From Spirulina sp034932185 (GTDB lineage: Bacteria; Cyanobacteriota; Cyanobacteriia; Cyanobacteriales; Spirulinaceae), in NCBI RefSeq assembly GCF_034932185.1, contig NZ_JAYGHW010000066.1:1-64000 (forward strand): a DNA stretch of 64,000 bases, given 5' to 3'. The notes beneath the pieces are model-generated. The model had not been told where the DNA came from, searched no databases, and worked only from the letters and a program-made list of their open reading frames with translations. The translations under genes were made by a program, and so were the position numbers. Below, in pieces: positions 1-7,423 of the stretch. The first letter of the stretch is position 1. The number at the start of each line of letters is the position of its first letter.

Positions 1-2
1 CT

Positions 3-446
3 GCCCCCCTGACCCTTGTCCCCCCGACAACCCCCCCACCTGACACCCAGCCCGTTTCCCGCACAAAATCCACAATCACCACCCCCAACGCTCCCTTCTG
101 GCTCCGGGCGTTACTGGTGATTCAGCGTGGCTCCTCGATCCTCACCTTTTGCCTCGCCACTGCGGTGTTAATGGTCTACGGCTCAACGGTCTATATTCAA
201 CAGGCTTGGAGCGAAGAGTTTCGCCAATTGGAACAACTCCAGCGGGAAAAACGGGAACTGACCACCGCCGATGAGTTGATGAAAAACCAATTGGCCCAAC
301 GGGCAGCGGCTCCAGAAAATGGTTTGGTTGCGCCTAGCCCCGCCAATACGATCTTTTTACCCAGAGCAACAACCCAATCGGTGCAATCCTCAACGCCCAT
401 CACCCCACTCCTGGAGGTTCGCCCGGATGCCCCCTTGGGATACTAA
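3..446 (+). CDS. FtsL-like septum protein, 5' partial
   Basis: The frame is open to the window edge, with a Pro/Thr-rich stretch before GTG 117, so the gene probably begins upstream. One transmembrane segment (SILTFCLATAVLMVYGSTVY) is followed by a charged heptad-like helix (EFRQLEQLQREKREL) and a low-complexity Pro/Ala tail. This single-TM plus short coiled-coil layout directly upstream of ftsI is that of FtsL/DivIC-like division proteins and of a cyanobacterial conserved family. It overlaps ftsI by 20 nt, implying translational coupling. The function is inferred from topology and neighbour; no catalytic motif is expected. Confidence 0.6.
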   Translation, partial: APLTLVPPTTPPPDTQPVSRTKSTITTPNAPFWLRALLVIQRGSSILTFCLATAVLMVYGSTVYIQQAWSEEFRQLEQLQREKRELTTADELMKNQLAQRAAAPENGLVAPSPANTIFLPRATTQSVQSSTPITPLLEVRPDAPLGY

Positions 447-2166
447 AACAACGCCCCGACCCTATCGCCTTCAGGTTCAGCGTTTAAGTTTGGTGTGGGC
501 GATCCTCATCCTCAGTTTATGCGGGTTGGGGTTTAACCTTTACTCGTTACAGATTCGCCGTGCGCCAGCGCTGTTGGAACAGGCGCGGAACCAACAGATG
601 ATCTATATGCGCCCCTATATTCCCCGCCGAGCAATTGTGGATCGGGCGGGGAATTTGTTGGCGACGGATCGCCTGATCTTCACCCTCTATGCTCACCCCA
701 ATCAATTTAAAATTAGCCGTGAGGATGTGGCCGATCGCCTTGCTGCCCCCCTCACCCAAAATGCGCAACAACTGCTCACCCGTTTAAATGAACGGGAAAG
801 CGGGATTTCTGTAGCGGCCAATCTTTCTGAGGAGGTGGCGGATCAAATTCGGGCTTTGCGATTAGATGGTTTAGAGTTGGTGCGGCAATATTCCCGCCTT
901 TATCCCCAGCAGGAATTGGTGTCTGATGTGGTGGGTTATGTGGATTTGGATCATAAGGGTCAAGCGGGGTTGGAATATACCCAGGAGAAAGCCCTAGAGC
1001 GGGATGTGCGGACATTGCAAATGAGCCGGGCGGGGAATGGGGCGCTGATGCCGGACTATCTCCCTGATGGTTTATTGGGTTTTGATGATCAGCGCTTGCA
1101 ATTGACCATTGATATGCGCCTGCAACGGGTGGCGCGATCGCTCCTCAAGCAACAGGTGGAGGCCTATAAGGCCAAACGGGGGGCGGTGATTGTGATGGAT
1201 GTGAACGATGGGTCTTTGTTGGCTTTGGCCTGTGAACCCACCTTTGACCCCAATCAATATTCACGGTTTGATCTCAAGCTGTTTAAAAATTGGGCGGTGA
1301 CGGATCTCTATGAGCCGGGGTCAACGTTTAAGCCGATTAATGTGGCGATCGCCCTCGAAGCCGGAGTGATTACCGGGGATGAAACCTTCTACGATGCTGG
1401 ACGGATTAAGCTGGAAACCTGGGAAATTAGCAACCATGATTATAAAGATGTGGGGGGCCGGGGTGATCTCACCATTGGTGAAATTCTCAGCTTTTCCAGC
1501 AATGTGGCCATGGTGGAATTGGTGAAGCGGATGAACCCGCAACAGTACCATGAAGCACTCCAAAATTTGGATCTGACAAAACCCCTAACCATTGAGTTGC
1601 CGGGGTCTGCCGCTGGACAATTAAAGCCGGTGAGCAGTTTTCAAGCTTCCCCCGCTGAGGTGGCAACGACGGCCTTTGGCCAAGGGTTTTCCCTCACGCC
1701 GTTGAAATTGGCCCAACTCCATGGGGCGATCGCCAACGGTGGTTTGTTAGTCACCCCCCATCTGGTTCGGGGTTTGGTGGATGAAAATAATAGGTTAACC
1801 TGGGAACCCGAGGATCGCCCGGTGAAACGGGTCTTTTCCCCGGAAACGACGGAAATTGTCCGGCGCAAGATGGGGGAAGTGGTTGATGCGCCGGGGGGCG
1901 ATGTGGTGCGGATTCCGGGCTATCAAATGGGGGGCAAATCAGGAACCTCCCAAAAGGCTAGCCCCACGGGGGGCTATTACGATGATCTCAAAATTGTCAG
2001 TTTCGTTGCGACCTTACCCCTCGAAAGCCCCCAATATCTCGTGTTAGTGGTGATCGATGAACCGAAAGGAAAGGATCTCTTTGGCTCTACGGTGGCGGCT
2101 CCCTTGGTGAAGTCGGTTACGGAGGCGTTGATTGCGATCGAGGGATTGCCTCCGGCTGTGCCGTAG
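427..2166 (+). CDS. ftsI: Peptidoglycan D,D-transpeptidase FtsI (PBP2x/PBP3 class B)
   Basis: A 579-residue class B penicillin-binding protein that cross-links septal peptidoglycan. After an N-terminal membrane anchor (LSLVWAILILSLCGLGFNLY) and a dimerisation domain, the transpeptidase domain shows all three active-site motifs: STFK with Ser299, SSN at 357-359 and KSGT at 504-507. The frame is open back to 319, but ATG 427 is chosen because GGAGG lies about 9 nt upstream and the earlier codons overlap the FtsL-like gene. It forms a coupled pair with the upstream gene. Family assignment is firm; the septal role (rather than elongation) rests on the FtsL-like neighbour. Confidence 0.93.
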   Translation: MPPWDTKTTPRPYRLQVQRLSLVWAILILSLCGLGFNLYSLQIRRAPALLEQARNQQMIYMRPYIPRRAIVDRAGNLLATDRLIFTLYAHPNQFKISREDVADRLAAPLTQNAQQLLTRLNERESGISVAANLSEEVADQIRALRLDGLELVRQYSRLYPQQELVSDVVGYVDLDHKGQAGLEYTQEKALERDVRTLQMSRAGNGALMPDYLPDGLLGFDDQRLQLTIDMRLQRVARSLLKQQVEAYKAKRGAVIVMDVNDGSLLALACEPTFDPNQYSRFDLKLFKNWAVTDLYEPGSTFKPINVAIALEAGVITGDETFYDAGRIKLETWEISNHDYKDVGGRGDLTIGEILSFSSNVAMVELVKRMNPQQYHEALQNLDLTKPLTIELPGSAAGQLKPVSSFQASPAEVATTAFGQGFSLTPLKLAQLHGAIANGGLLVTPHLVRGLVDENNRLTWEPEDRPVKRVFSPETTEIVRRKMGEVVDAPGGDVVRIPGYQMGGKSGTSQKASPTGGYYDDLKIVSFVATLPLESPQYLVLVVIDEPKGKDLFGSTVAAPLVKSVTEALIAIEGLPPAVP

Positions 2167-2170
2167 AGTA

Positions 2171-2191
2171 GGGGCGAAAAATTTTTCGCCC
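2171..2191. repeat. Dispersed palindrome copy 1
   Basis: GGGCGAAAAATTTTTCGCCC 5 nt after the ftsI stop, followed by two near-identical 19-20 nt units (CGCCCTGCTGGGGATGG). It is a member of the interspersed palindrome family found at least eight times in the window, and could act as a bidirectional terminator between the convergent ftsI and tatA genes. Confidence 0.8.
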
Positions 2192-2241
2192 TGCTGGGGA
2201 TGGTTCGCCCTGCTGGGGATGGATTGATCCTCACAAATTTT

Positions 2242-2412
2242 TTAATCCCGTTCATCGTCGGTGTCATCGGGGGTGGGGTTGTCCATTTCTTCCTTAAAGC
2301 CCCGGAGGGTTTTCCCTAAAGCTCCCCCCAATTCGGGGATTTTTTTCGGGCCAAAGATGAGAATGCCGACGATCGCAATGATGGCCACTTCTGGCCAACC
2401 AAGTCCAAACAT
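2242..2412 (-). CDS. tatA: Sec-independent translocase TatA/TatE
   Basis: A 56-residue protein starting MFGLGWPEVAIIAIVGIL with the hallmark FGPKKIPELGG hinge, then an amphipathic helix (LGKTLRGFKEEM) and an acidic tail. This is the standard TatA/E architecture: a short N-terminal membrane helix and the F-G-P hinge that starts the amphipathic helix, forming the twin-arginine translocation pore in thylakoid and plasma membrane. The ATG at 2412 follows AAGGATTTAAAATT on the coding strand. It is convergent with ftsI and divergent from pcyA. No tatB or tatC is adjacent, which is usual in cyanobacteria. Confidence 0.93.
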   Translation of the reverse strand: MFGLGWPEVAIIAIVGILIFGPKKIPELGGALGKTLRGFKEEMDNPTPDDTDDERD

Positions 2413-2512
2413 AATTTTAAATCCTTTGTAACATTCTGTGGGTTGTTGCCGTGGGCGGCGGCCCCCTCAGTATATGCTGAAATTTATCTTCCCCTAAATC
2501 CAATCTTTGGTT

Positions 2513-3259
2513 ATGACTGCGATCGCCCATCCCCCCCAACTGGCCAGCGAACTCCATCCCCTCATTGAGCGGTTGGCCAACTGTATCCTGACGGTGTGGC
2601 ATGAACAGCTTGACCTCTCCCCCTATCCTCTCCCGGAGGATTTGGGCTATGTGGAGGGTAAACTCGAAGGGGAACGGCTGCGGATCGAAAACCGCTGTTA
2701 TCAAACCCCCCAATTCCGCAAGCTCCATCTCGAATTGGCCAAGGTGGGGAAAAACCTTGATATTCTCCATTGTGTGATGTTCCCTAATTTGGATTACGCC
2801 TTACCGATGTTTGGCTGTGATTTGGTAGGGGGCCGGGGGCAAATTAGCGCGGCGATTGTGGATTTATCCCCAACGAGGGGCGATCGCCAACTCCCCCCCG
2901 ATTACCAAACCGCCCTTAGCGCCCTCCCCGCCCCGCAATTTTCCCAAGTGCGCGAACTCCCGGCCTGGGGAGATATTTTTTCCGAATTTTGCCTGTTTAT
3001 CCGCCCCGATGGCCCTGAAGAGGAAACCGCCTTTATTGAGCGCATTGAGCAGTTTTTAACGATCCATTGCCAGGGGGCGACAGCGGCCCAACCCCTCCCC
3101 CCAGAGCAAATCGCCACCAACTGGGCCGGCCAATCCCACTACTGCACCCAACAGCGACAAAACGACAAAACCCGCCGCGTCTTAGAAAAAGCCTTTGGCG
3201 ATGATTGGGCCGAATTTTATATGAACACCGTCCTTTTCGACCTCCCTCCCTGCCCCTAA
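2513..3259 (+). CDS. pcyA: Phycocyanobilin:ferredoxin oxidoreductase
   Basis: Reduces biliverdin IXalpha by four electrons from ferredoxin to phycocyanobilin, the chromophore of phycobilisomes and phytochromes. The 248-residue length matches the family. The sequence contains the conserved block NRCYQTPQFRK, the HLELAKVG glutamate segment, DILHCVMFP (active-site His) and GCDLV (active-site Asp). ATG 2513 is preferred over the in-frame TTG 2507. The next gene begins 7 nt downstream, so the two are probably co-transcribed. The assignment is strong and by itself indicates a cyanobacterium. Confidence 0.95.
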   Translation: MTAIAHPPQLASELHPLIERLANCILTVWHEQLDLSPYPLPEDLGYVEGKLEGERLRIENRCYQTPQFRKLHLELAKVGKNLDILHCVMFPNLDYALPMFGCDLVGGRGQISAAIVDLSPTRGDRQLPPDYQTALSALPAPQFSQVRELPAWGDIFSEFCLFIRPDGPEEETAFIERIEQFLTIHCQGATAAQPLPPEQIATNWAGQSHYCTQQRQNDKTRRVLEKAFGDDWAEFYMNTVLFDLPPCP

Positions 3260-3266
3260 GCCCACC

Positions 3267-3698
3267 ATGCTCACCCAAACCCACCTCCACCAACAACTCC
3301 TCAAAGTTCACACCCAAGGCAAAACCCTCCACAACATCACCCCCCAAATAGAAACCGTTGTCAAAGAATCCGGGATTCAAACCGGCCTCTGTGTCGTCTT
3401 TATCCGTCACACCTCCGCCAGTTTGATCATCCAAGAAAACGCCGATCCCGCCGTCCTGCGAGATCTTAATACCTTCTTTAATAAACTCGTCCCCGAAGAT
3501 GGCCGCAGCTACAGCCACGCCGACGAAGGCCCCGACGATATGCCCTCCCATATCCGTTCCACCCTCACCCGCACCAGTGAGCAAATCCCCATCACCCAAG
3601 GCCGTTTAGTCCTGGGAACCTGGCAAGGGATCTTCCTTTGGGAACACCGTCAACGCAGCTATGAGCGGCAGATCGTCATCCACATCAGCGGCCATTAG
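3267..3698 (+). CDS. YjbQ/UPF0047 family protein
   Basis: A 143-residue protein with the family signatures VFIRHTSASLIIQEN and HADEGPDDMPSHIR, containing the His/Asp/Glu residues that cluster in the UPF0047 fold, and LGTWQGIFLWEHR near the C terminus. Members can show thiamine-phosphate synthase activity when overexpressed in E. coli; the physiological role is uncertain. It lies 7 nt after pcyA and probably shares its transcript, with no known functional link. Confidence 0.9.
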   Translation: MLTQTHLHQQLLKVHTQGKTLHNITPQIETVVKESGIQTGLCVVFIRHTSASLIIQENADPAVLRDLNTFFNKLVPEDGRSYSHADEGPDDMPSHIRSTLTRTSEQIPITQGRLVLGTWQGIFLWEHRQRSYERQIVIHISGH

Positions 3699-3828
3699 TC
3701 TCCTCCCCTCAGCCCCCTCAACCGCAATTTTGCCCGCTCTGGCCCTCGAACCGTCTAGACTGCCCAAGGTTTGGATTAGACTGGTGCTATTGTCGATGCA
3801 TCCGTGGTGATTCATCGTCGAGTTCAGT

Positions 3829-3905
3829 TTTCCCCGACGGAGGCTAAAGTCGATGGACTCCCTACGAACTGAAGAGTCCCCACGCCTTTAGGCCGGGGAA
3901 TGTCA
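3829..3905 (+). mobile_element. IS200/IS605-like right-end remnant
   Basis: The segment ends with GAACTGAAGAGTCCCC, hairpin stem CCCC..GCC / GGC..GGGG (3878-3898) and AATGTCAA. This resembles the 3' ends of IS200/IS605 elements, where the hairpin plus flanking sequence forms the transposon end and the omega-RNA scaffold of TnpB. No tnpA or tnpB is present in the roughly 230 nt intergenic space, so at most an isolated end is left. Assigned from remembered family pattern only. Confidence 0.4.
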
Positions 3906-3930
3906 ACAATCAGCAGCGATCGAAACGACT

Positions 3931-4650
3931 ATGGCGGCGGGTTTAAAACCATCCACACTCAGCCTTCTGAAACGCTTCAACCAAGCTTTTCCCCAATTCT
4001 ATGAACAGTTTGTCAGTAGCGAAATTCAACTGCAAAACCTGCGTCTGGCCTATCGGCTCTATCGTACTAAGTTGGCGATTATCGAAGTCCGGCCCGAAGG
4101 CTCAAAGAGTGCCGTCCATTTTGCCTACCGCAATCAGTCCTTTCTCCTCAGTGATATCTTTGGGGTTCTCGCCGCCTATGGTTTAACGATCCACAGCTTG
4201 AACCTCTACGGCCAGATCAAGCCCCCCATGCTCGTTTTTATCAAGCTAGTGGTGTCCCGGGGCAATAAGGTCTTGCCCGAAAAAACCGCTGAAAACGTCT
4301 GTCGCGCCATCCGCGAAGCCCTCGCCGGTCGGTTTGAGGTGGAGGAAATGCTCGCCGTAGAATTCAACCTTGATGCCGGTTTAGAGCAGGTCGAAACAGA
4401 ATTTTATGTCGATCCCGTATTCCACCTCCCCGCCCTCCTCATCGAAGCCGACAACCAACCCGGCCTGTTTTACAAAGTCATGTACGCCATTTGGCAAGAG
4501 GATTTACTGGTGGTCAATGCCAATCTTCTCGTGTGGCGGGGTAGAACCCGGTTGATTCTCTACCTTTTGGGGCCCAATGAAAGTTTAATCCCAGAGTACC
4601 TGGGGCAAAAAATTGCCGAAAGTGTCCGTCAACGCCTATTAGGGGAATAG
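3931..4650 (+). CDS. ACT-domain conserved cyanobacterial protein
   Basis: A 239-residue protein with no catalytic signature. The C-terminal half contains a block of the kind PVFHLPALLIEADNQPGLFY, which resembles the ACT modules at the C terminus of PII uridylyltransferase (GlnD). An earlier segment (FLLSDIFGVLAAYGLTIHSLN) may be a second, divergent ACT domain. ACT domains bind small ligands such as amino acids, so a nitrogen- or amino-acid-sensing role is possible but inferred. It starts at ATG 3931 just after the IS-like end. It stands alone, with repeat copies on its 3' side. Confidence 0.65.
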   Translation: MAAGLKPSTLSLLKRFNQAFPQFYEQFVSSEIQLQNLRLAYRLYRTKLAIIEVRPEGSKSAVHFAYRNQSFLLSDIFGVLAAYGLTIHSLNLYGQIKPPMLVFIKLVVSRGNKVLPEKTAENVCRAIREALAGRFEVEEMLAVEFNLDAGLEQVETEFYVDPVFHLPALLIEADNQPGLFYKVMYAIWQEDLLVVNANLLVWRGRTRLILYLLGPNESLIPEYLGQKIAESVRQRLLGE

Positions 4651-4667
4651 TTTGGCGATGGATGGGT

Positions 4668-4717
4668 GGGGGCGAAAAATTTTTGTGCCTCCGGCAGGCT
4701 TACGCCAACGCCCCTAC
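4668..4717. repeat. Dispersed palindrome copy 2 (long variant)
   Basis: Begins GGGGGCGAAAAATTTTTGTG and continues through CCTCCGGCAGGCTTACGCC to CGCCCCTAC, so the second half of the palindrome is interrupted by about 27 nt. The same long variant occurs in inverted orientation at 7346-7395. Confidence 0.8.
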
Positions 4718-4784
4718 ATTGCGCCCTGAGATACATCCGCTGAGTTCTAGACTCAAAAGACCGGTTCGGGCTAGGATAAGAGCT

Positions 4785-5708
4785 ATGGAAACCATTGAGC
4801 TTTTCGGGGTTACTCACACCTACGAACTGACCCCACCTTCCCCTGATGCTGACCGGCCAGTGCTGATTTTTATCCATGGCTGGCTCCTGAGTCGCCAATA
4901 TTGGCGGCCCTTAGTTGAGCGTTTAGCGCCTGAATATCAATGTTTATGCTATGACCTCCGGGGGTTTGGCGATTCGAGCGCAGTCAAGACCGATCAACCC
5001 CCAGAACAAGCACGGCCCTATCACCTCGCGGCCTATGCTCAAGATCTCGTCGCCCTTTTAGCCCAACTCCAGATTCATCAAGCTTGGTTGATTGGCCATT
5101 CCCTGGGGGGAAGTATTGCCCTCTGGGCCGCAGAACTCGCGCCCTCCAAAATCCAAGGCGTGATCTGCCTCAACTCCGGTGGCGGTATCTTTCTCAAGGA
5201 AGAGTTTGAACGCTTCCGCCGGGCCGGTTGCCAAATTGTTAATAGTCGGCAGCCTTGGCTGGCCTATATCCCCGGCTTAGATTGGCTGTTTACCCGTGCG
5301 ATGGTGGCTCGCCCTTTAAGCCGGAATTGGGGACGGCAACGTTTAGATGATTTTTTAAAAGCGGATCGAGAAGCAGCCCTCGGCGCATTGCTGGAAACCA
5401 CCACAGAACCAGAAGTCCATCACCTGCCCCAATTGGTAGCCCGCTTGAGCCAACCTGTGTTTTTCCTGGCGGGCCAACAGGATCGGGTGATGGAATTGCA
5501 GTATGTGCGCCACCTGGCTAGCTTTCACCCTGGCTTTCAGCAGCGGGATAATGTGATTGAACTTGCCGATTGTGGTCATTTGTCGATGGTGGAGCAAACC
5601 AGCTTGGTCGAAGCTCACATTCGTGATTTGGTGGCTGACGCTTGTTCTCGGAGTTCTCCGTCGATTGCCGCAGATTGGTGCATCGATCCCCAACCCAGTT
5701 CACCGTAG
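4785..5708 (+). CDS. Alpha/beta hydrolase
   Basis: A 307-residue alpha/beta-hydrolase fold enzyme. It shows the oxyanion segment IFIHGW, the nucleophile elbow GHSLGG (Ser106), and the catalytic His in DCGHLS (His265), with an Asp in AGQQDRV as the likely acid. The frame is open to 4662, but the first 41 codons would be encoded by the dispersed repeat, so ATG 4785 is taken. The substrate cannot be told; such enzymes include esterases and haloperoxidase-like hydrolases. It is monocistronic, followed by 282 nt with no convincing gene. Confidence 0.88.
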   Translation: METIELFGVTHTYELTPPSPDADRPVLIFIHGWLLSRQYWRPLVERLAPEYQCLCYDLRGFGDSSAVKTDQPPEQARPYHLAAYAQDLVALLAQLQIHQAWLIGHSLGGSIALWAAELAPSKIQGVICLNSGGGIFLKEEFERFRRAGCQIVNSRQPWLAYIPGLDWLFTRAMVARPLSRNWGRQRLDDFLKADREAALGALLETTTEPEVHHLPQLVARLSQPVFFLAGQQDRVMELQYVRHLASFHPGFQQRDNVIELADCGHLSMVEQTSLVEAHIRDLVADACSRSSPSIAADWCIDPQPSSP

Positions 5709-5990
5709 GATCGATCTGCCCTGAAAGAAAAGGAATCGGTGATGAAGGGGGTAAGATTATGGCACAATGGCCCCCAAACTTGTTTGATCACGTTCGGTCA
5801 ACCCGCCAAGAGGGGGCGCAAATACCACAGGTCTTTGATCTAGACTGGAGGGGAGGGATATCGTTGATCACTCCCCCTTGATGATCTGAATCATGGATAA
5901 AGTCCATCAGGGATTGGTCTAGAATCGTTATCCTTGGACTCACAGAAGAAACCATGCTCAACATACTGAACCGCTTGGGAGAAATCACCT

Positions 5991-6311
5991 ATGCTACACC
6001 GCAAGATTTATCAATTGTGTGCAGACGGTCGAGAAGTCAGTATTTTCTTGCGGGATCAGCAGCGATGGATTGAACCAGCTCGGATTGTCGATATTGAAGG
6101 GGATCTTGTCACGATTCGTTATGAAACGGATGAGGATGAGGAGGTTAGCTCCTGGGAGGAGATGGTGCGTTTGGAGAGTATTGGGGCGATTTCCCAAAAG
6201 TTAGCCTCTGTGCCACGGGGCTATACGGAAATTCTCGTCTCGGATGATTGTCACGAAGCAGAACAAATTTACCCTAATTCTGGGGAAGGACACGATAAAA
6301 GCTCTAGTTAA
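5991..6311 (+). CDS. Small conserved cyanobacterial protein (DUF6679-like)
   Basis: A 106-residue soluble acidic protein. The N-terminal 75 residues (YQLCADGREVSIFLRDQQRW, VDIEGDLVTIRYETD, SSWEEMVRLESIG) look like a small beta-barrel conserved in cyanobacteria, which I associate with DUF6679. The tail is variable. No function is known to me. It is 24 nt upstream of the GDP-mannose dehydratase and may be co-transcribed. An overlapping frame starting at ATG 5953 exists but has no coding character. Confidence 0.6.
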   Translation: MLHRKIYQLCADGREVSIFLRDQQRWIEPARIVDIEGDLVTIRYETDEDEEVSSWEEMVRLESIGAISQKLASVPRGYTEILVSDDCHEAEQIYPNSGEGHDKSSS

Positions 6312-6335
6312 GCGGATCGGGGTGAGTCATAAGGG

Positions 6336-7304
6336 ATGGTGAAAACTGCATTAATTACCGGAATTACCGGCCAAGATGGTTCCTATCTGGCGGAGCATCT
6401 CCTCACCCAGGGTTATCGGATTTTTGGCTTGGTGCGGCGATCGAGTTCGAGCAATTTGCAGCGGATTAGCCATTTATTGGGCAATGTGGAGATTTTACCG
6501 GGGGATTTACTGGATCAGCCTTCTCTAATGGATGCGATCGCCCAAGCCCAACCCGATGAAATCTACAATCTAGCTTCTCAAAGTTATGTGCCTCTCTCCT
6601 GGACACAGCCTTCGTTAACGGCGGAATATACGGGTTTAGGGGTGGCGCGGCTATTGGATTCGATTCGTCGCTGTAAGCCCGATGCCCATTTTTACCAAGC
6701 CTCCAGTAGTGAGGTGTTTGGGCAACCCAGCGAGTCCCCGCAAACGGAGGACACCGCCTTTCGCCCCCGTAACCCCTACGGGACGGCGAAAACCTACGGC
6801 CATTGGCTCACGGTGAACTATCGCCAACATTACGGCCTCTATGCCTGTTGTGGGATTACCTACACCCATGAATCCCCTCGGCGGGGGGCGGAGTTTGTGT
6901 TTCGTAAAATTACCCAAGGGGCTGCCAAAATTAAGCTGGGTTTAGCTCAGGAACTCAAGCTGGGGAACCTCGATGCGCGGCGGGATTGGTGCTATGCGCC
7001 GGATGCGGTGCAGGCGATGTGGTTGATGATGCAGCAGCCGGAGCCGGATGATTACATTATCGGCAGTGGCGAAACCCATTCGGTGCGGGAGTTGGTGGCC
7101 TGTGCCTTTGGGGTGGTGGGGTTAGATTGGCAGGATTATGTGACGGTGGATCCGGAGTTTTACCGCCCCGATGAGGCGGTGCAGTTGGTGGGCTGTATTG
7201 ATAAGATTCGCAGGAAACTTCAGTGGGAACCGCAACATTCTTTTGAGAAGATGGTGGAGGTGATGGTGCGTCATGATTTGGAGTTGTTGGGGGGTGGGGA
7301 GTAG
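6336..7304 (+). CDS. gmd: GDP-mannose 4,6-dehydratase
   Basis: Converts GDP-mannose to GDP-4-keto-6-deoxymannose, the first step to GDP-fucose or GDP-rhamnose for surface polysaccharide. The 322-residue extended SDR has GITGQDGSYLAEHLL (NAD(P)-binding), the catalytic Ser region QASSSEVFG, the Tyr-Lys pair in PYGTAK, and HESPRRG plus RRDWCYAPD typical of Gmd. No fucose synthase (wcaG) follows, so the downstream step is encoded elsewhere. A nucleotidyltransferase and GT4 genes occur at the far end of the window but are not linked. Confidence 0.92.
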   Translation: MVKTALITGITGQDGSYLAEHLLTQGYRIFGLVRRSSSSNLQRISHLLGNVEILPGDLLDQPSLMDAIAQAQPDEIYNLASQSYVPLSWTQPSLTAEYTGLGVARLLDSIRRCKPDAHFYQASSSEVFGQPSESPQTEDTAFRPRNPYGTAKTYGHWLTVNYRQHYGLYACCGITYTHESPRRGAEFVFRKITQGAAKIKLGLAQELKLGNLDARRDWCYAPDAVQAMWLMMQQPEPDDYIIGSGETHSVRELVACAFGVVGLDWQDYVTVDPEFYRPDEAVQLVGCIDKIRRKLQWEPQHSFEKMVEVMVRHDLELLGGGE

Positions 7305-7345
7305 GGAACGGGTAACGGGGAAGGCTCAAATATTGCCAGAACTGC

Positions 7346-7395
7346 GTAGGGGCGTTGGCGTAAGCCTGCCGGAGGCACAAAAATTTTTTGCCCCT
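7346..7395. repeat. Dispersed palindrome copy 3 (long variant, inverted)
   Basis: Reads GTAGGGGCGTTGGCGTAAGC then CTGCCGGAGGCACAAAAATT and TTTTGCCCCT, the reverse complement of the 4668-4717 copy with few changes. It lies between the convergent gmd and M15 peptidase genes. Confidence 0.8.
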
Positions 7396-7423
7396 GTTCG
7401 CTTCTTTTTTGTGGCTGATCGGT

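Noticed and set aside
5953..6069. Overlapping frame from ATG 5953 (MLNILNRLGEITYATPQ) before the DUF6679-like gene
   Set aside because: It runs out of frame through the conserved gene and has no coding pattern beyond the first residues.
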